A DNA stretch of 64,000 bases from Prochlorococcus sp. AG-442-N17 (GCA_003212375.1 QCPY01000002.1:1-64000), one strand, 5' to 3'. Positions 9,105 to 19,153 are shown, numbered from the stretch's first letter. A program made the numbers and translations. Notes: generated from the sequence alone by a model not told the origin.

Positions 9105-10490
9105 TTATAAGTAATTTTTGTTAAATGGTTTAATTTTTATACCCTTATAAAAATGCTTTAATATTCTCTCTGCTTTTACACCTTTAGAAGCCATATATCT
9201 CGCTCCCCATTGACTCATTCCTACTCCATGCCCAGACCCTAAACCTGAAACTACTAACATTTTCTTTATTGGAGGAATGGTTTCGTCTTCCTTTTTAGGG
9301 ATTAATAATCTCTGATTTATTTTTATTAGTGATGGATTTTCAATACTATTTAAATTGATTATTTCATCAACATTCACGTTATATTTACTCGCGATATCAA
9401 ACAAATTATCACCCAATCTTACAGTATAGGTTTTTGGGATATCGCTAGATTTTTCTGGTTGTAATTTTATAGAGTTTTCTTTCTTAGGCTTTAGTTTAGT
9501 ATCTTCCATAAAATTAAATCTTACTAGTGAGCTTTTAAGATTTAATTTTTTTCTAATATCTGTTCCTGAAATTGTATCAAATCCATAAGGACCATATATC
9601 TTTAAATTTTTTACTCTCCCAGTTTCGGTAATACTTAAAATTTGAATTTTATTTAAACCTCCAATTGTCGGAAATAATTCTTCTAATTTTTTATGGGTGA
9701 ACCTTTTCTGCCAATAAAGTTTTGGATTATTATGATCAAAATCCTTCACACTAGACAAATAAGGATACTCAGAATTCCATACATCTTGGCTATTCTCAGT
9801 CATCCCTCCGGAACTACTATGAAATAAAGCATTAATTAATTTATTTTTATAAGTTAACACTAGTGACCTTGTACTTCTAACTGCTCTAATAGTTTTATAG
9901 TTTCTAGCTTCTAAACCACTATATACTTGATTTAACTTTGTAGAATCAACATCATAATAATTATTTCCTTTTTGTTTTAAAGCATAAGTTCTTGAAGCAA
10001 TAGCTTGAGCTTTTAATGCCTCCAAAGGCCATTCAGTAGGCATCTCTGAGCCAACTACACTGCTAAGATACTTCTCAATACCAAGGATATTAATTACTAA
10101 AATCTCAGCATCAAGAACAATAATATGAAGTATCCCTGGATATCTTTTCTGGCCAACCCAAATACCTCTGCCATCAGAAGATTTTACTATTATTTTTGCT
10201 TCATTTTTTAAATCAAAGATTTTTTGTTTATTCTTATCAAAAAATATTTTTGTTCTTTTAGTTTCCTTTTTTAAAGTTAAACCTTTAATTTTCTTATTAG
10301 AGAATTTTTCTCCTTTGATAATAAGTGGAATTGTTTTATCTGATCTTACCCTTAAATTTTTGCTTTTTGATATTAGGACCCTTATTAATGGCTCTCTAGA
10401 AGAGGATAAGGCGTGATTATGAAAAACACAAAAAACTACAATGGCTAAAAAACAAAATTTATGAGAGATTTTTATAATTTTAAAACCCAC
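9105..10490 (-). CDS. SpoIID-domain protein with an inserted LysM domain
   Basis: A 461-residue exported protein with an N-terminal hydrophobic signal (about residues 11-29). The SpoIID domain carries LNIFG-like INILGIEKYLSSVVGSEMP, KAQAIASRTYAL and SSSGGMTENSQDVW. A LysM repeat follows (YTVRLGDNLFDIASKYNV to RLLIPKK, about residues 355-402). The SpoIID fold then seems to resume with GSGHGVGMSQWGARYMA. SpoIID is a peptidoglycan lytic transglycosylase in sporulating bacteria; in cyanobacteria the role is cell-wall related but not settled. The LysM between two SpoIID parts should tether the enzyme to peptidoglycan. Confidence 0.85.
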   Translation of the reverse strand: MGFKIIKISHKFCFLAIVVFCVFHNHALSSSREPLIRVLISKSKNLRVRSDKTIPLIIKGEKFSNKKIKGLTLKKETKRTKIFFDKNKQKIFDLKNEAKIIVKSSDGRGIWVGQKRYPGILHIIVLDAEILVINILGIEKYLSSVVGSEMPTEWPLEALKAQAIASRTYALKQKGNNYYDVDSTKLNQVYSGLEARNYKTIRAVRSTRSLVLTYKNKLINALFHSSSGGMTENSQDVWNSEYPYLSSVKDFDHNNPKLYWQKRFTHKKLEELFPTIGGLNKIQILSITETGRVKNLKIYGPYGFDTISGTDIRKKLNLKSSLVRFNFMEDTKLKPKKENSIKLQPEKSSDIPKTYTVRLGDNLFDIASKYNVNVDEIINLNSIENPSLIKINQRLLIPKKEDETIPPIKKMLVVSGLGSGHGVGMSQWGARYMASKGVKAERILKHFYKGIKIKPFNKNYL

Positions 10491-10575
10491 TATGTTTGAA
10501 TAACAAATTTTGTGTTTGCCTTAGTTTGACTAAAAGTCTAGATTTAATCTAGATATCAAAATAAAAATATTATAG

Positions 10576-11514
10576 GTGAAAATCACTTTCTTAGGAACAA
10601 GCTCTGGGGTCCCGACCTTAACCAGAAACGTCTCTTCCCTAGCTCTTAAATTATCTCAAACTGCTGAAGTGTGGCTATTTGACTGCGGTGAAGGAACTCA
10701 GCATCAACTAATGAAAAGTAATATTAAGTCTTCACAAATTAAAAAAATATTTATTACTCATATGCATGGTGATCATATATATGGCTTGCCAGGCCTTTTA
10801 GCTACATTAGGCCTAGCAGGTAATAGTACTGGTATTGAAATTTATGGTCCTTCGGAGTTGAAAAATTTTGTAATTTCTGCACTAAAAAGCAGCTATTGCA
10901 AGTTATCATTTCCATTAATTTTTACAGAAGTTGAAGATTACGCCTCATTAAATAAAATTTTATTTGAGAACGATAAATTAAAGGTTCAATGCGCTTCTCT
11001 AAAGCATAGATTACCTGCTTATGGCTATCGTGTAAGCGAAAAAGATAAGCCAGGAGTATTCGATATTAAAAAAGCAGAAAATTTAAACATTGCTCCTGGG
11101 CCTATATATTCAGAATTACAATCCGGTAAAACAATTGAATTAGAGGATGGGAGATCTTTTAATGGGCAAGATTTTTGTGGCCCTCCTCGAAAAGGTGCAA
11201 GTTTTGTTTACTGTACTGATACAGTTTTTAGCGAGTCGGCGGTAAAACTATCCAAAAATGCTGATTTGTTGGTTCATGAATCTACATTTTCAAAAGAAGA
11301 TGAAAAAATGGCTTACGAAAAATTACATTCGACAACAATAATGGCTGCAAAAACCGCACTAATGTCTAAAACAAAAAAACTAATTATCACACATTTAAGT
11401 CCAAGATACACTCAAAGAAGTTCAATCACTCCAAGCGATTTACTAAAAGAAGCTCAAAAAATTTTCCCTAATACTTCTCTTGCTAAAGATTTTTTAACCA
11501 CAGAAATTAAATAA
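10576..11514 (+). CDS. rnz: Ribonuclease Z
   Basis: RNase Z cuts the 3' trailer from tRNA precursors. The 312-residue metallo-beta-lactamase-fold protein starts at a GTG (10576) reading [13 protein letters not shown], has the zinc motif HMHGDH at residues 62-67, AGPIYSEL-like [22 protein letters not shown] and [10 protein letters not shown]. Length fits the short bacterial class. GTG is the best start because the fold begins at residue 2. Confidence 0.95.
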   Translation: MKITFLGTSSGVPTLTRNVSSLALKLSQTAEVWLFDCGEGTQHQLMKSNIKSSQIKKIFITHMHGDHIYGLPGLLATLGLAGNSTGIEIYGPSELKNFVISALKSSYCKLSFPLIFTEVEDYASLNKILFENDKLKVQCASLKHRLPAYGYRVSEKDKPGVFDIKKAENLNIAPGPIYSELQSGKTIELEDGRSFNGQDFCGPPRKGASFVYCTDTVFSESAVKLSKNADLLVHESTFSKEDEKMAYEKLHSTTIMAAKTALMSKTKKLIITHLSPRYTQRSSITPSDLLKEAQKIFPNTSLAKDFLTTEIK

Positions 11515-11593
11515 ACTGCAACAGTTCGTGAGCAGTAGGGTTTTAAATGACCAACCCATGAAATAATAGACTTATGGTTTTTTTTTTAATTTG

Positions 11594-12154
11594 ATGTTGA
11601 TCGAAATGGTTTCTATTTTTTCATCACTAAAAAAGTCTTGCAAAAGACTTCTTATTTTTCTTCCATTGATTATTGGTTTACTTCTTAATCCAATCTCTAC
11701 AAATGCACTTTATCCAAGTGATCCTTCATCAGTAGATGTATTGAAGGAAGATCTTCACGGTGCAGATCTTCAAAATACTGAATATGTAAAATATGATTTA
11801 TCTAATCAAGATTTAGGTGAAGCAAACCTTCAAGGTGCATATATGAGCGTAACAACTGCAAAGAATTCTAGTTTCAAAGGTGCAAATATGAAAGATCTTA
11901 TTGCATATGCGACTCGTTTTGATAATGCTGATTTTTCAGATGCAAATCTTACAAATGGAGAACTAATGAAAAGTGTTTTCGATGGGGCAATTATAGATGG
12001 TGCTGACTTTACTGATGCCAACCTTGATTTAAAAACAAGAAAATCATTATGCGAGAGGGCAACTGGAACAAATTCACAAACAGGTATTGATACTTTTGAT
12101 AGTCTTGAGTGCTCAGGTTTAAAAGGCTACATGCCTCCAAAACCAAAAGCTTAA
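11594..12154 (+). CDS. Lumenal/periplasmic pentapeptide-repeat protein
   Basis: About 186 residues with a basic N-terminus, a hydrophobic segment (LLIFLPLIIGLLLNPIS) and a likely signal cleavage after STNA. The mature part has pentapeptide repeats (A(D/N)LxG type, e.g. LHGADLQNTEY, DFSDANLTNG, GADFTDANL) forming a right-handed beta-helix. Two late cysteines (SLCERA, LECSG) could form a disulfide. Such proteins are common in the cyanobacterial thylakoid lumen; the function is unknown. ATG at 11594 is used; ATG 11606 or TTG 11591 are also possible. A hairpin terminator follows at 12187. Confidence 0.82.
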   Translation: MLIEMVSIFSSLKKSCKRLLIFLPLIIGLLLNPISTNALYPSDPSSVDVLKEDLHGADLQNTEYVKYDLSNQDLGEANLQGAYMSVTTAKNSSFKGANMKDLIAYATRFDNADFSDANLTNGELMKSVFDGAIIDGADFTDANLDLKTRKSLCERATGTNSQTGIDTFDSLECSGLKGYMPPKPKA

Positions 12155-12162
12155 GAAATACA

Positions 12163-12528
12163 TTAAATACTTTCTGGAAACAAATTACCAGCTTCTCTTG
12201 AGGCTGGTTTTTTGCTATACCACCATTCTTGTATTTCTGAAGAAAACTTCTTTGAGAAGAGAGTGATTACAGTTTCTATGGGTTTCGATCCTGGCTCTAA
12301 AATTTGAACTGAATATGATGGACATTTTCTTGAAGCCATATCTGCAACAAATCTTGCTCCTATTCTTCTCCAACTTGGCTCTTTACTGCGCCAGGCCAGC
12401 CTAGAACAAGGCCAAGGTAATTCTTCTCTGTCATATAACCTGCAACATGGTCCTATCACTTTGTAGCTGTATTGGCCACCATAACTTGATTGAATTGCAC
12501 CAGTTTTAATAAATTCAAATTTTTTCAT
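12163..12528 (-). CDS. Conserved-looking hypothetical protein, 121 aa
   Basis: A soluble, basic protein of 121 residues with unusual richness in W, R, C and P (GPCCRLYDREELPWPCSRL, WRSKEPSWRRIGARF). No family is recognised. The dense tryptophan/cysteine content in such an AT-rich genome argues for a real, constrained gene. It is followed on the same strand by nothing close, and petF upstream has its own terminator, so it is probably transcribed alone. Confidence 0.7.
   Translation of the reverse strand: MKKFEFIKTGAIQSSYGGQYSYKVIGPCCRLYDREELPWPCSRLAWRSKEPSWRRIGARFVADMASRKCPSYSVQILEPGSKPIETVITLFSKKFSSEIQEWWYSKKPASREAGNLFPESI
12187..12213 (+). terminator. Rho-independent terminator after pentapeptide gene
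   Basis: ACCAGC (12187-12192) and GCTGGT (12203-12208) form a stem around a 10-nt loop, followed by a run of T to 12213. It lies just past the pentapeptide gene stop and inside the 3' end of the opposite-strand gene at 12163-12528. Confidence 0.75.
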
Positions 12529-12535
12529 TTATCTC

Positions 12536-12564
12536 AAAAAAAAGCCACCTCATTAGAGCGTGGC
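12536..12564 (-). terminator. Rho-independent terminator after petF
   Basis: On the minus strand GCCAC and GTGGC (12544-12548 and 12560-12564) pair around an 11-nt loop and are followed by a run of T (plus-strand A run, about 12536-12543). It lies about 45 bp past the petF stop. Confidence 0.7.
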
Positions 12565-12608
12565 AGAAAATTTTAATAAAACAACTTAAAAAAATTATTT
12601 ATTTATAA

Positions 12609-12908
12609 TTAATAAAGTTCTTCTTCTGCATGTGTAGTAATTGTTACATCTGAAGATGGATAAGCTACACAAGTGAGAACAAATCCCGCCTCAAGCTGAT
12701 CATCATCTAAAAAACTTTGATCTGACTGATCAACAGTACCTGAGGTGATCTTACCTGCGCATGTAGAACATGCACCAGCTCTGCAAGAATAAGGAAGGTC
12801 GACACCCTGCTCTTCTGCAGCATCTAATATGTATTGATCATCAGGGACTTCAATGGTTGAATTGAGACCTTCACTTTCGCTGATAAGTGTAACTTTGTAG
12901 GAAGCCAT
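12609..12908 (-). CDS. petF: Plant-type [2Fe-2S] ferredoxin
   Basis: Ferredoxin I carries electrons from photosystem I to FNR and other acceptors. The 99 residues have the cluster ligands Cys42, Cys47, Cys50 ([11 protein letters not shown]) and Cys80 (FVLTC), and the typical acidic C-terminus EEELY. Length is normal. The gene is flanked by a promoter-length gap of 138 bp to prmA and a terminator at 12536. Confidence 0.96.
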   Translation of the reverse strand: MASYKVTLISESEGLNSTIEVPDDQYILDAAEEQGVDLPYSCRAGACSTCAGKITSGTVDQSDQSFLDDDQLEAGFVLTCVAYPSSDVTITTHAEEELY

Positions 12909-13046
12909 TTAAAAAAAAAATTGTTGGTAGGATTTACCTTTAATACTTTTTTAACATTGTTTTCAAGCATTTGTGTGATTTTTGAGTAGAAAATGAAACA
13001 ATGAAATGTAAAAAGAGGGTTATATTAGATAAACTTATATGTTTAT

Positions 13047-13952
13047 CTAAGAAGAGGATTTTTGTGCTGTAATGCACACCCAATCATTTTTAGAAGATAC
13101 ATCATTAATTTGAAAATTACTAGCATTAAGTAATTTAAAAATTTCTTCCTTTTGTGAATTCAAAATTCCACTCAAAATGACTTCTCCATTTCTTTTTAGA
13201 CTATTTTTTATATCAGGGATTATACCTTTTATAATTTCTGCGAGAATATTACAAAAAATAAGATCAAAATTCTTCAAAGGATATTTTGTGACCAACTTAT
13301 CAAATGGTCCTAGATATGTCTGTAAATCATTTAAATTTCCAAAATTTAGCCGAAAGTTAGATTCAGTTGAATTTATTGCTAAATAATCATTATCAATAGC
13401 ATATATCTCGTTTGCACCAAAACATTTAGCTGCAACACTTAAAATTCCACTACCTGAACCTATATCTAATATTTTGTTATTGGATATAGAGATATTTTCT
13501 ATTTTTTCTAGGCAAAGAGAAGTTGTGGGATGACTTCCAGTCCCAAAAGCTGCTCCAGGATCTATTTTTACAACTTTTCTATTTTGATATTCCTTTGGTA
13601 ATTGAAGCCAACAAGGCAATATAATTAACTTATCCCCTACAACTTCCGGTCCCCAATATTTTTTCCAACTTGATTCCCAATCTTCCTGATCAATAATATT
13701 CCACTCAAAACTATTAGTTTGATAATTATTTTTATCTAAAACCTCTTTAATATTCCTTTCAAGTTTTATTCTTTGACCTTCAGGCCAATTTAAAGTGGGC
13801 AGCCAAATTATTACTTTTTTTTTATTTTTATTTTTTAATATATTCTCAAATGCAAAACTAGAGATACCTAAGTCATTCAATTTCCAAATAATAATTTCTT
13901 CTGAATCACTTTCTATTTGAAAGGTTAGTTTATACCAATCTTTAATTGTCAT
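13047..13952 (-). CDS. prmA: Ribosomal protein L11 methyltransferase
   Basis: PrmA trimethylates ribosomal protein L11 using SAM. The 301-residue protein shows [20 protein letters not shown], motif [20 protein letters not shown], and FCNILAEII, the standard PrmA signatures. The first about 90 residues form the substrate-binding domain. It lies 16 bp downstream of serA on the same strand and is likely co-transcribed. Confidence 0.94.
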   Translation of the reverse strand: MTIKDWYKLTFQIESDSEEIIIWKLNDLGISSFAFENILKNKNKKKVIIWLPTLNWPEGQRIKLERNIKEVLDKNNYQTNSFEWNIIDQEDWESSWKKYWGPEVVGDKLIILPCWLQLPKEYQNRKVVKIDPGAAFGTGSHPTTSLCLEKIENISISNNKILDIGSGSGILSVAAKCFGANEIYAIDNDYLAINSTESNFRLNFGNLNDLQTYLGPFDKLVTKYPLKNFDLIFCNILAEIIKGIIPDIKNSLKRNGEVILSGILNSQKEEIFKLLNASNFQINDVSSKNDWVCITAQKSSS

Positions 13953-13968
13953 TAATAAAATAAACTTC

Positions 13969-15555
13969 TTATAAAGTAACTGGATGAGCGCTAGTAATTC
14001 CCTCTACTTCAATAATGGTATCCAGCAACTTATTAGGTATTGGATCATCAATACTTAGAACCATAACTGCCTCTCCCCTAACAATTTTGCGTCCAACTTG
14101 CATAGAGGCAATATTTACATTGTTGCTCCCCAATAAAGAACCCAACTTACCAATAATACCTGGCATGTCTCTGTGCCTAGTAACCAACATATATCTGCTT
14201 GGCGATACGTTAACTGGATATTGATCAATACTAATAATTCTTAATTCTCCGTCAGCAAAAATACTTCCTGCCACGCTATGTTCGTCATTATCTCCAAAAC
14301 TAGTTAACTGAAGCGATCCACTAGCAAATTCAGGTCTTGCCTCATCTTTGCTCTCAACCACTGAAATCCCTCTAGATTCTGCTTCTAAAGAAGCATTTAC
14401 ATAATTTATCCTATCTCCCAGAGCTTTGCTTAAAAGGCCTTTTAAACTCGCAATTATTAATGGTTGGGAAGGATGTTGAAAAAATTCACCCTGAAGCTTT
14501 ACTTCTAGTTTTTGAATCTGTCCCCCTGAAAGCTGGCTTAAAAGAAGACCCATAGTTTCAGCCAACTGCAGATGTGGTTTTAGGCTATCCATAATATCAG
14601 GACTCAAGCCGGGTATATTTACCGCAGTTCGAGCTGACAAACCAAGTAAAACGTCCCTAATTTGTTCAGCAACATCAACAGCTACATTTTCTTGTGCTTC
14701 CCGCGTAGATGCTCCTAAATGAGGTGTAAGAATAAGATTCTTTTCAACTTTCAAAAGTGGTGAATTAGATTCCAAAGGTTCTTTTGAAAAAACATCTATT
14801 GCTGCACCTCCAATAAATGATTTATTTAAAGCTTCTGCTAAAGCTTCTTCATCAATTAAACCTCCTCGAGCGCAATTGATTAATTTTGCAGTAGTTTTCA
14901 TACTTTTTAGGACTTCTATATTTACTAAATTCTCTGTCTCAGTTGTGCGAGGTAAATGTAAAGTAACATAATCAGATTGTTGGAATAAGTTCTTTAGTTC
15001 AGAAAGCTTAACTTGAATTTGTTGAGCTCTTTCAGTTGAAACAAAGGGGTCATATCCGTAAACTTCCATTCCTAATGCATTAGCAACTTTCGCTACATGA
15101 GCACCTATTTTCCCTAAACCGACAACACCTAATTTTTTCTTATAAAGCTCATTCCCAACAAATTTCTTTCTCTCCCATTTACCTAACAGAGTACTATTAT
15201 TAGCTATTGGAATATGTCTAGATAAGGCCAACATCATAGCTATGGTGTGTTCAGCAGCAGCTATGGTGTTTCCTCCTGGAGAATTGACAACAAGTACTCC
15301 TTTTTGTGTAGCAGCTTTAACATCTACATTATCAACCCCAACTCCTGCTCTTCCGATAATTCTCAGTTTATTTGAAGAGTTAATTATTTCTTCAGTCACT
15401 TGAGTGCCAGATCGAATCATTAGGGCATCATATTCTTTGATAATTGATGCTAAATCAGAGTTTGAAATTCCTATTTTTTGATCAACTTGAGCAACTTGTG
15501 AAAGAATATCAATTCCTGTTTGATCAATCGGATCTGTAATGAGAACTTTTGTCAT
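13969..15555 (-). CDS. serA: D-3-phosphoglycerate dehydrogenase
   Basis: SerA oxidises 3-phosphoglycerate to start serine synthesis. The 528-residue long form contains the NAD motif [29 protein letters not shown], and [13 protein letters not shown] with the catalytic His. An intervening domain follows, then a C-terminal ACT domain ([19 protein letters not shown]), which commonly senses serine. It is upstream of prmA. Confidence 0.96.
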   Translation of the reverse strand: MTKVLITDPIDQTGIDILSQVAQVDQKIGISNSDLASIIKEYDALMIRSGTQVTEEIINSSNKLRIIGRAGVGVDNVDVKAATQKGVLVVNSPGGNTIAAAEHTIAMMLALSRHIPIANNSTLLGKWERKKFVGNELYKKKLGVVGLGKIGAHVAKVANALGMEVYGYDPFVSTERAQQIQVKLSELKNLFQQSDYVTLHLPRTTETENLVNIEVLKSMKTTAKLINCARGGLIDEEALAEALNKSFIGGAAIDVFSKEPLESNSPLLKVEKNLILTPHLGASTREAQENVAVDVAEQIRDVLLGLSARTAVNIPGLSPDIMDSLKPHLQLAETMGLLLSQLSGGQIQKLEVKLQGEFFQHPSQPLIIASLKGLLSKALGDRINYVNASLEAESRGISVVESKDEARPEFASGSLQLTSFGDNDEHSVAGSIFADGELRIISIDQYPVNVSPSRYMLVTRHRDMPGIIGKLGSLLGSNNVNIASMQVGRKIVRGEAVMVLSIDDPIPNKLLDTIIEVEGITSAHPVTL

Positions 15556-15654
15556 TGAAGATTGGTTCTTTAATCTTTTACTTTAACTTAATCTATAGTG
15601 TAAGTATCTAATTTTATTAATTTGAATAACACACAAACATTTGAGGATTGAAAT

Positions 15655-16221
15655 TTGACTAAAAGTATTGTGATATATGAAGACATTGATAAATGTATTC
15701 AGCTATTTAATGATTGCAAAGAAAAATCAGTAATGTTTTCTGAAGCTATTTTGATCCCACCATTAAGTGAGAAAATATCATCCAATGAAGCCGAATTGTT
15801 AAATGCTAACTCAAATATCTTATTTAAGTCTCAAAAATTTGAAGATATAAGAATTTTAAATCCTAAACTTGATAGAAAGATCAGGCAAAAAGATATGAGC
15901 AAATGGCTAATGCCTTTTGGTTTTATAGCTGGTATATCTTTTTCTAACATGACAAATTTATCAACTTTTAGCTTTCTTGGTTTAAATAATATAGGGGAAT
16001 CCTTAATTGGAGGTCTTTTGGGAATGGGTTCAGGATATTTAGGAAGTGTGGTTTCTTCTGCAAGTATCAAAATTAATAGAAATAAAGAGTTGAGATCAAT
16101 TATTAACTTCAATAAAGAGGGTAAATGGCTTGTCCTTCTTGAAAATCAAATTGGAGCTGAATTACCTTGGGCTTTAATCAAACAATCAGAAGCAAAAGAT
16201 ATATTTTTTTTAGAAGGCTAA
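15655..16221 (+). CDS. Hypothetical membrane-associated protein, 188 aa
   Basis: Starts at TTG 15655. The centre has two hydrophobic, glycine-rich segments (MPFGFIAGISFSNMT and ESLIGGLLGMGSGYLGSVV) and the end carries a small soluble domain (LLENQIGAELPWALI). It resembles a widely conserved cyanobacterial protein of unknown role, from memory. The stop is directly followed by the ATG of the S4-domain gene with no gap, so the two are probably translated together. Confidence 0.75.
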   Translation: MTKSIVIYEDIDKCIQLFNDCKEKSVMFSEAILIPPLSEKISSNEAELLNANSNILFKSQKFEDIRILNPKLDRKIRQKDMSKWLMPFGFIAGISFSNMTNLSTFSFLGLNNIGESLIGGLLGMGSGYLGSVVSSASIKINRNKELRSIINFNKEGKWLVLLENQIGAELPWALIKQSEAKDIFFLEG

Positions 16222-17013
16222 ATGATTGACTTAAAAGAAATCCTAATAAATTCAAACTACAAAAAAGAAACTGAGGAATTAATAAATATCGCCAACTTAG
16301 CTTATAAACACTGGGAAACTTATTGGACTGGATTTAATTCGACCTATATTTGCGAAGAGATTTTAAAAGATTTTGAAAATTTAAATGATTTCAAGTTTTT
16401 TGTTTATGGAGGATTTTCCTCTTCTCAAAGATCTAGAATAGCTTGCTTCAGAGGAGATAACGTTCCTGAAGAGGATGAGCTAAAAAGAAATTTCCCAGCA
16501 CAAGGAATACAAATTATTGGTAATTTTTTATTTGATAATGCAACACAAAATGACTTTAGATCCCTCTTAACTGAAAATGGAGTAAATGAAAAAAAATTAG
16601 GCGATATATGGACTCTTGGCGATAGGGGGGCACATGGGATAATTGATAATTTAGATATTGAGTATCTAAATGAAAAGTTTTTTTATTTGCGAGAAGTAAA
16701 AGTAAAAATTAATTTAGTTGGTATAGAAGAATTACAAATACCCACTGGGAGAACAAAAAAATTTATTAACACAGTAGAAGCTTCAACAAGATTAGACGCC
16801 ATTGCTTCAGCAGGCTTTAGGATTTCACGAACCAAAATTATTGAAAGGATAGAAAATGGAATGCTTAGATTAAACGGTAGCAAAGTTAATAAGCCAACTA
16901 TTAATCTAAAAATTGGCGACAAACTACAACTTGAAAACAAAGGATTTATCGAAATTCTAAATTTAGAAATAACCAAAAGAGAAAGATGGAAAGTTAAATT
17001 ACTTAGAAAATGA
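16222..17013 (+). CDS. Photosystem II S4-domain RNA-binding protein
   Basis: 263 residues. The C-terminal S4 domain is clear (STRLDAIASAGFRISRTKIIERIENGMLRLNGSKVNK, about residues 188-235), and the middle GDIWTLGDRGAHGII and the N-terminal FFVYGGFSSSQRSR match the YlmH-like family that in cyanobacteria and chloroplasts is annotated as photosystem II S4 domain protein. A role in PSII assembly or rRNA binding comes from family knowledge. Confidence 0.85.
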   Translation: MIDLKEILINSNYKKETEELINIANLAYKHWETYWTGFNSTYICEEILKDFENLNDFKFFVYGGFSSSQRSRIACFRGDNVPEEDELKRNFPAQGIQIIGNFLFDNATQNDFRSLLTENGVNEKKLGDIWTLGDRGAHGIIDNLDIEYLNEKFFYLREVKVKINLVGIEELQIPTGRTKKFINTVEASTRLDAIASAGFRISRTKIIERIENGMLRLNGSKVNKPTINLKIGDKLQLENKGFIEILNLEITKRERWKVKLLRK

Positions 17014-17061
17014 AACTCAACCTGCTATTTTCTTATAAGGGGGATAAAAAATCTTCAATTT

Positions 17062-17133
17062 GGGCGATTAGCTCAGTGGTAGAGCACTACCTCGACACGG
17101 TAGTGGCCACTGGTTCGAATCCAGTATCGCCCA
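17062..17133 (+). tRNA. tRNA-Val (GAC)
   Basis: A full cloverleaf can be drawn: acceptor GGGCGAT/ATCGCCC, D-stem GCTC/GAGC, anticodon stem CTACC/GGTAG with loop TCGACAC, T-arm ACTGG TTCGAAT CCAGT, discriminator A. CCA is not encoded. Anticodon GAC reads valine codons GUC/GUU. The loop has C at position 33, where nearly all tRNAs have U. Confidence 0.93.
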
Positions 17134-17200
17134 TCAAAATTTTTGTCGACTTTGTTAATAGCCACAGAAAATAATTTCATTTTTTAGATTATTAATAAAG

Positions 17201-17818
17201 ATGAAACTTAATCAAATAATTAATCTTCATAAGGGACTTACTGCTTTTGTAGTGGTGGGTTTTATGGCGTTTTTTAATAATTTTACTATCGCTCCATACG
17301 TTTATTTAGCTCTGCATGGAACTTATGGATTACTTTGGTTATTAAAAGAAAAGGTATTTCCTGACCCTTATTTTAAAGAAAAAATCAATTTTTTAACTTC
17401 AGTTTCTGGTTTTATTTTCCTTGGAAGTTATTGGGTAGCCCCCTATATTCTTATCTCATCTCAAAAATCTGTTCCAAATTTTATAATAGCTGCATCTATA
17501 TCTATAAATATAATTGGCGTATTTTTACACTTTGCTAGTGATGCCCAAAAATATTTTTCACTTAAATTAAAAAAAGATCTAATTAAAGAAGGATTTTTCA
17601 AAAATATAAGGAATACAAATTATCTAGGCGAAATACTAATTTATATATCATTCGCCATCCTTTCAATGAGTTTTATCCCATTCGCAATTCTTGCAATATT
17701 TTTCTTTATAGTATTCCTACCAAGAATGATAAAAAAAGATAAATCTCTCACAAAATATGATTCATTCCAAGAATACAAGAACAAAACTGGTCTTATTTTC
17801 CCTAAAATAAATGCTTGA
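17201..17818 (+). CDS. DUF1295/isoprenylcysteine methyltransferase-like membrane protein
   Basis: 205 residues with about five hydrophobic segments. The C-terminal pattern FASDAQKYFSLKLKKDLIKEGFF, followed by RNTNYLGEILIYISFAIL and a final FLPRMIKKDKSLTKYDSFQEY, matches the steroid-reductase/ICMT-like superfamily, in which the Y-(L/P)-GE and R-x4-E elements bind the cofactor. The substrate is unknown. It overlaps the next gene by 8 bp. Confidence 0.72.
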   Translation: MKLNQIINLHKGLTAFVVVGFMAFFNNFTIAPYVYLALHGTYGLLWLLKEKVFPDPYFKEKINFLTSVSGFIFLGSYWVAPYILISSQKSVPNFIIAASISINIIGVFLHFASDAQKYFSLKLKKDLIKEGFFKNIRNTNYLGEILIYISFAILSMSFIPFAILAIFFFIVFLPRMIKKDKSLTKYDSFQEYKNKTGLIFPKINA

Positions 17819-18362
17819 AAACAACTTACCAAGTTGGAGGCAAGATTTAAAATCTTCTAGAAAAAAAGAGGGTAAATCACCATCTAATAGATGGGTTCAG
17901 CTTGCTACAGTTAGCCAAAAAAATGAGCCAAGATTAAGAACAGTAGTTTTCAGAGGATGGCATAAAGATAATTCAATGATTATTTTTACAGATAGAAGGA
18001 GTGAAAAAATTGGGCATTTAAAATATAACCCTAACGCGGAAATATTATGGTTTTTTTTGAAAAGTAAATCACAATATAGATTCAAAGGAAAAATAAGTGA
18101 ACTAAGTGATAACAAAAATTATTGGGATACATTAACTGAAAAGTCAAAATCATCTTGGTTCTGGGGATCTCCTGGAAAGAAAATAAACCCAAAATTTCAA
18201 TATGACTATGAAATAGTATCCAATCCAACTAAGTCAGAAAATTTTGTAGTCCTAAACTTTGAAATCGACTCCGTAGATCTTCTTAAACTAGAAAAGCCTA
18301 TTCATAAAAGATACTTATGGGAAAAGTTAAAGAAATGGGAAAAAACAGAAATTAATCCCTAA
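17811..18362 (+). CDS. Pyridoxamine 5'-phosphate oxidase-like FMN-binding protein
   Basis: 183 residues with the PPOX split-barrel pattern: WVQLATVSQKNEPRLRTVVFRGW, IIFTDRRSEKIGHLKYNPNAEILWFFLKSKSQYRFKG, then SSWFWGSPGKKINP and a C-terminal LWEKLKKWEKTEINP. This matches the cyanobacterial Alr4036-type FMN-binding family rather than true PdxH. The reaction is not known. The 8-bp overlap with the preceding membrane protein gene suggests coupled translation. Confidence 0.8.
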   Translation: MLENNLPSWRQDLKSSRKKEGKSPSNRWVQLATVSQKNEPRLRTVVFRGWHKDNSMIIFTDRRSEKIGHLKYNPNAEILWFFLKSKSQYRFKGKISELSDNKNYWDTLTEKSKSSWFWGSPGKKINPKFQYDYEIVSNPTKSENFVVLNFEIDSVDLLKLEKPIHKRYLWEKLKKWEKTEINP

Positions 18363-18436
18363 ATATTTCTAAATTGTATATTTAGGTTGAAAAAAATATA
18401 TTGATCAGTCAGTTTTAAAAAAGAAGTATTAACGTT

Positions 18437-18610
18437 ATGAATTTCTCAGAAATTCCAGAAAACCCTCTCATTTTTTTATCTTGGGTGACTGCTATAGGAT
18501 TTTTTATAAGTCTTTCAGAAGCAACTATTAAAATTAAACTTGAAAGAAAAAATACTTATCGTAAAAGAATAGATTTAATCAACAGTCTTTATCCAAAGAA
18601 ATTAGCTTGA
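18437..18610 (+). CDS. Small single-pass membrane protein, 57 aa
   Basis: An ATG frame of 57 residues with one hydrophobic segment (FLSWVTAIGFFISLSEA) and a basic tail ending RKRIDLINSLYPKKLA. The tail resembles that of the 77-residue protein at 29594-29827 (RRRKLESLYPNRKIF). Its stop overlaps the DoxX gene end on the other strand by 9 bp. Function unknown. Confidence 0.65.
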   Translation: MNFSEIPENPLIFLSWVTAIGFFISLSEATIKIKLERKNTYRKRIDLINSLYPKKLA

Positions 18611-19153
18611 AGTATCTGAGAGGATGTTAGCTTGAAGAAATTGGAATAATCCACCTTTATTTTCTTCTTTTATTTCAGAATCTCTAGATGTTGATTTTAT
18701 TTTTGTAGACGATACATTTTCTTCTACCTCTTCTGATTTGAGAATCCTAATGATAACTTCGTCTAATGAAAAATTGCCGGGACCTGTCAAAGCAATTGAA
18801 GTTGCTGAAGCAAAATACAGGAGCAAAAGCTCTAATAAATAAATATTAAAACCTGAAGTAACAAGTGCATGGTATATAGCAACAGAAATTGTGCCAACGA
18901 TAGCTAAAGCACCGAATCTTGTAGCTAAACCGATAATCAATAACCAACTACCACCTATCTCTGAAAATGCCGCTATGTAGGATAGAAAAATTGGGAATGG
19001 AAGATGTAATGGCTTGACAAAAGCATCAGCAAAGTTTTCTATATTTGCTAATTTTTCATAACCATGGTGAATGAGAACAGTACCAGTTATAACTCTAAGA
19101 ATTAATAAAGCAGTATCTTTACTAAACGACTTGGTAAGAATGGTTGAAAGCAC
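18602..19153 (-). CDS. DoxX-family membrane protein
   Basis: 183 residues with four hydrophobic segments and the DoxX pattern ALLILRVITGTVLIHHGYEKL, PFPIFLSYIAAFSEIGGSWLLIIGL, TRFGALAIVGTISVAIYHAL. A polar C-terminal tail of about 50 residues (EEVEENVSSTKIKSTSRDSE) is longer than in many homologues. DoxX proteins are linked to redox and membrane stress functions, but the role here is open. Confidence 0.83.
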   Translation of the reverse strand: MLSTILTKSFSKDTALLILRVITGTVLIHHGYEKLANIENFADAFVKPLHLPFPIFLSYIAAFSEIGGSWLLIIGLATRFGALAIVGTISVAIYHALVTSGFNIYLLELLLLYFASATSIALTGPGNFSLDEVIIRILKSEEVEENVSSTKIKSTSRDSEIKEENKGGLFQFLQANILSDTSS

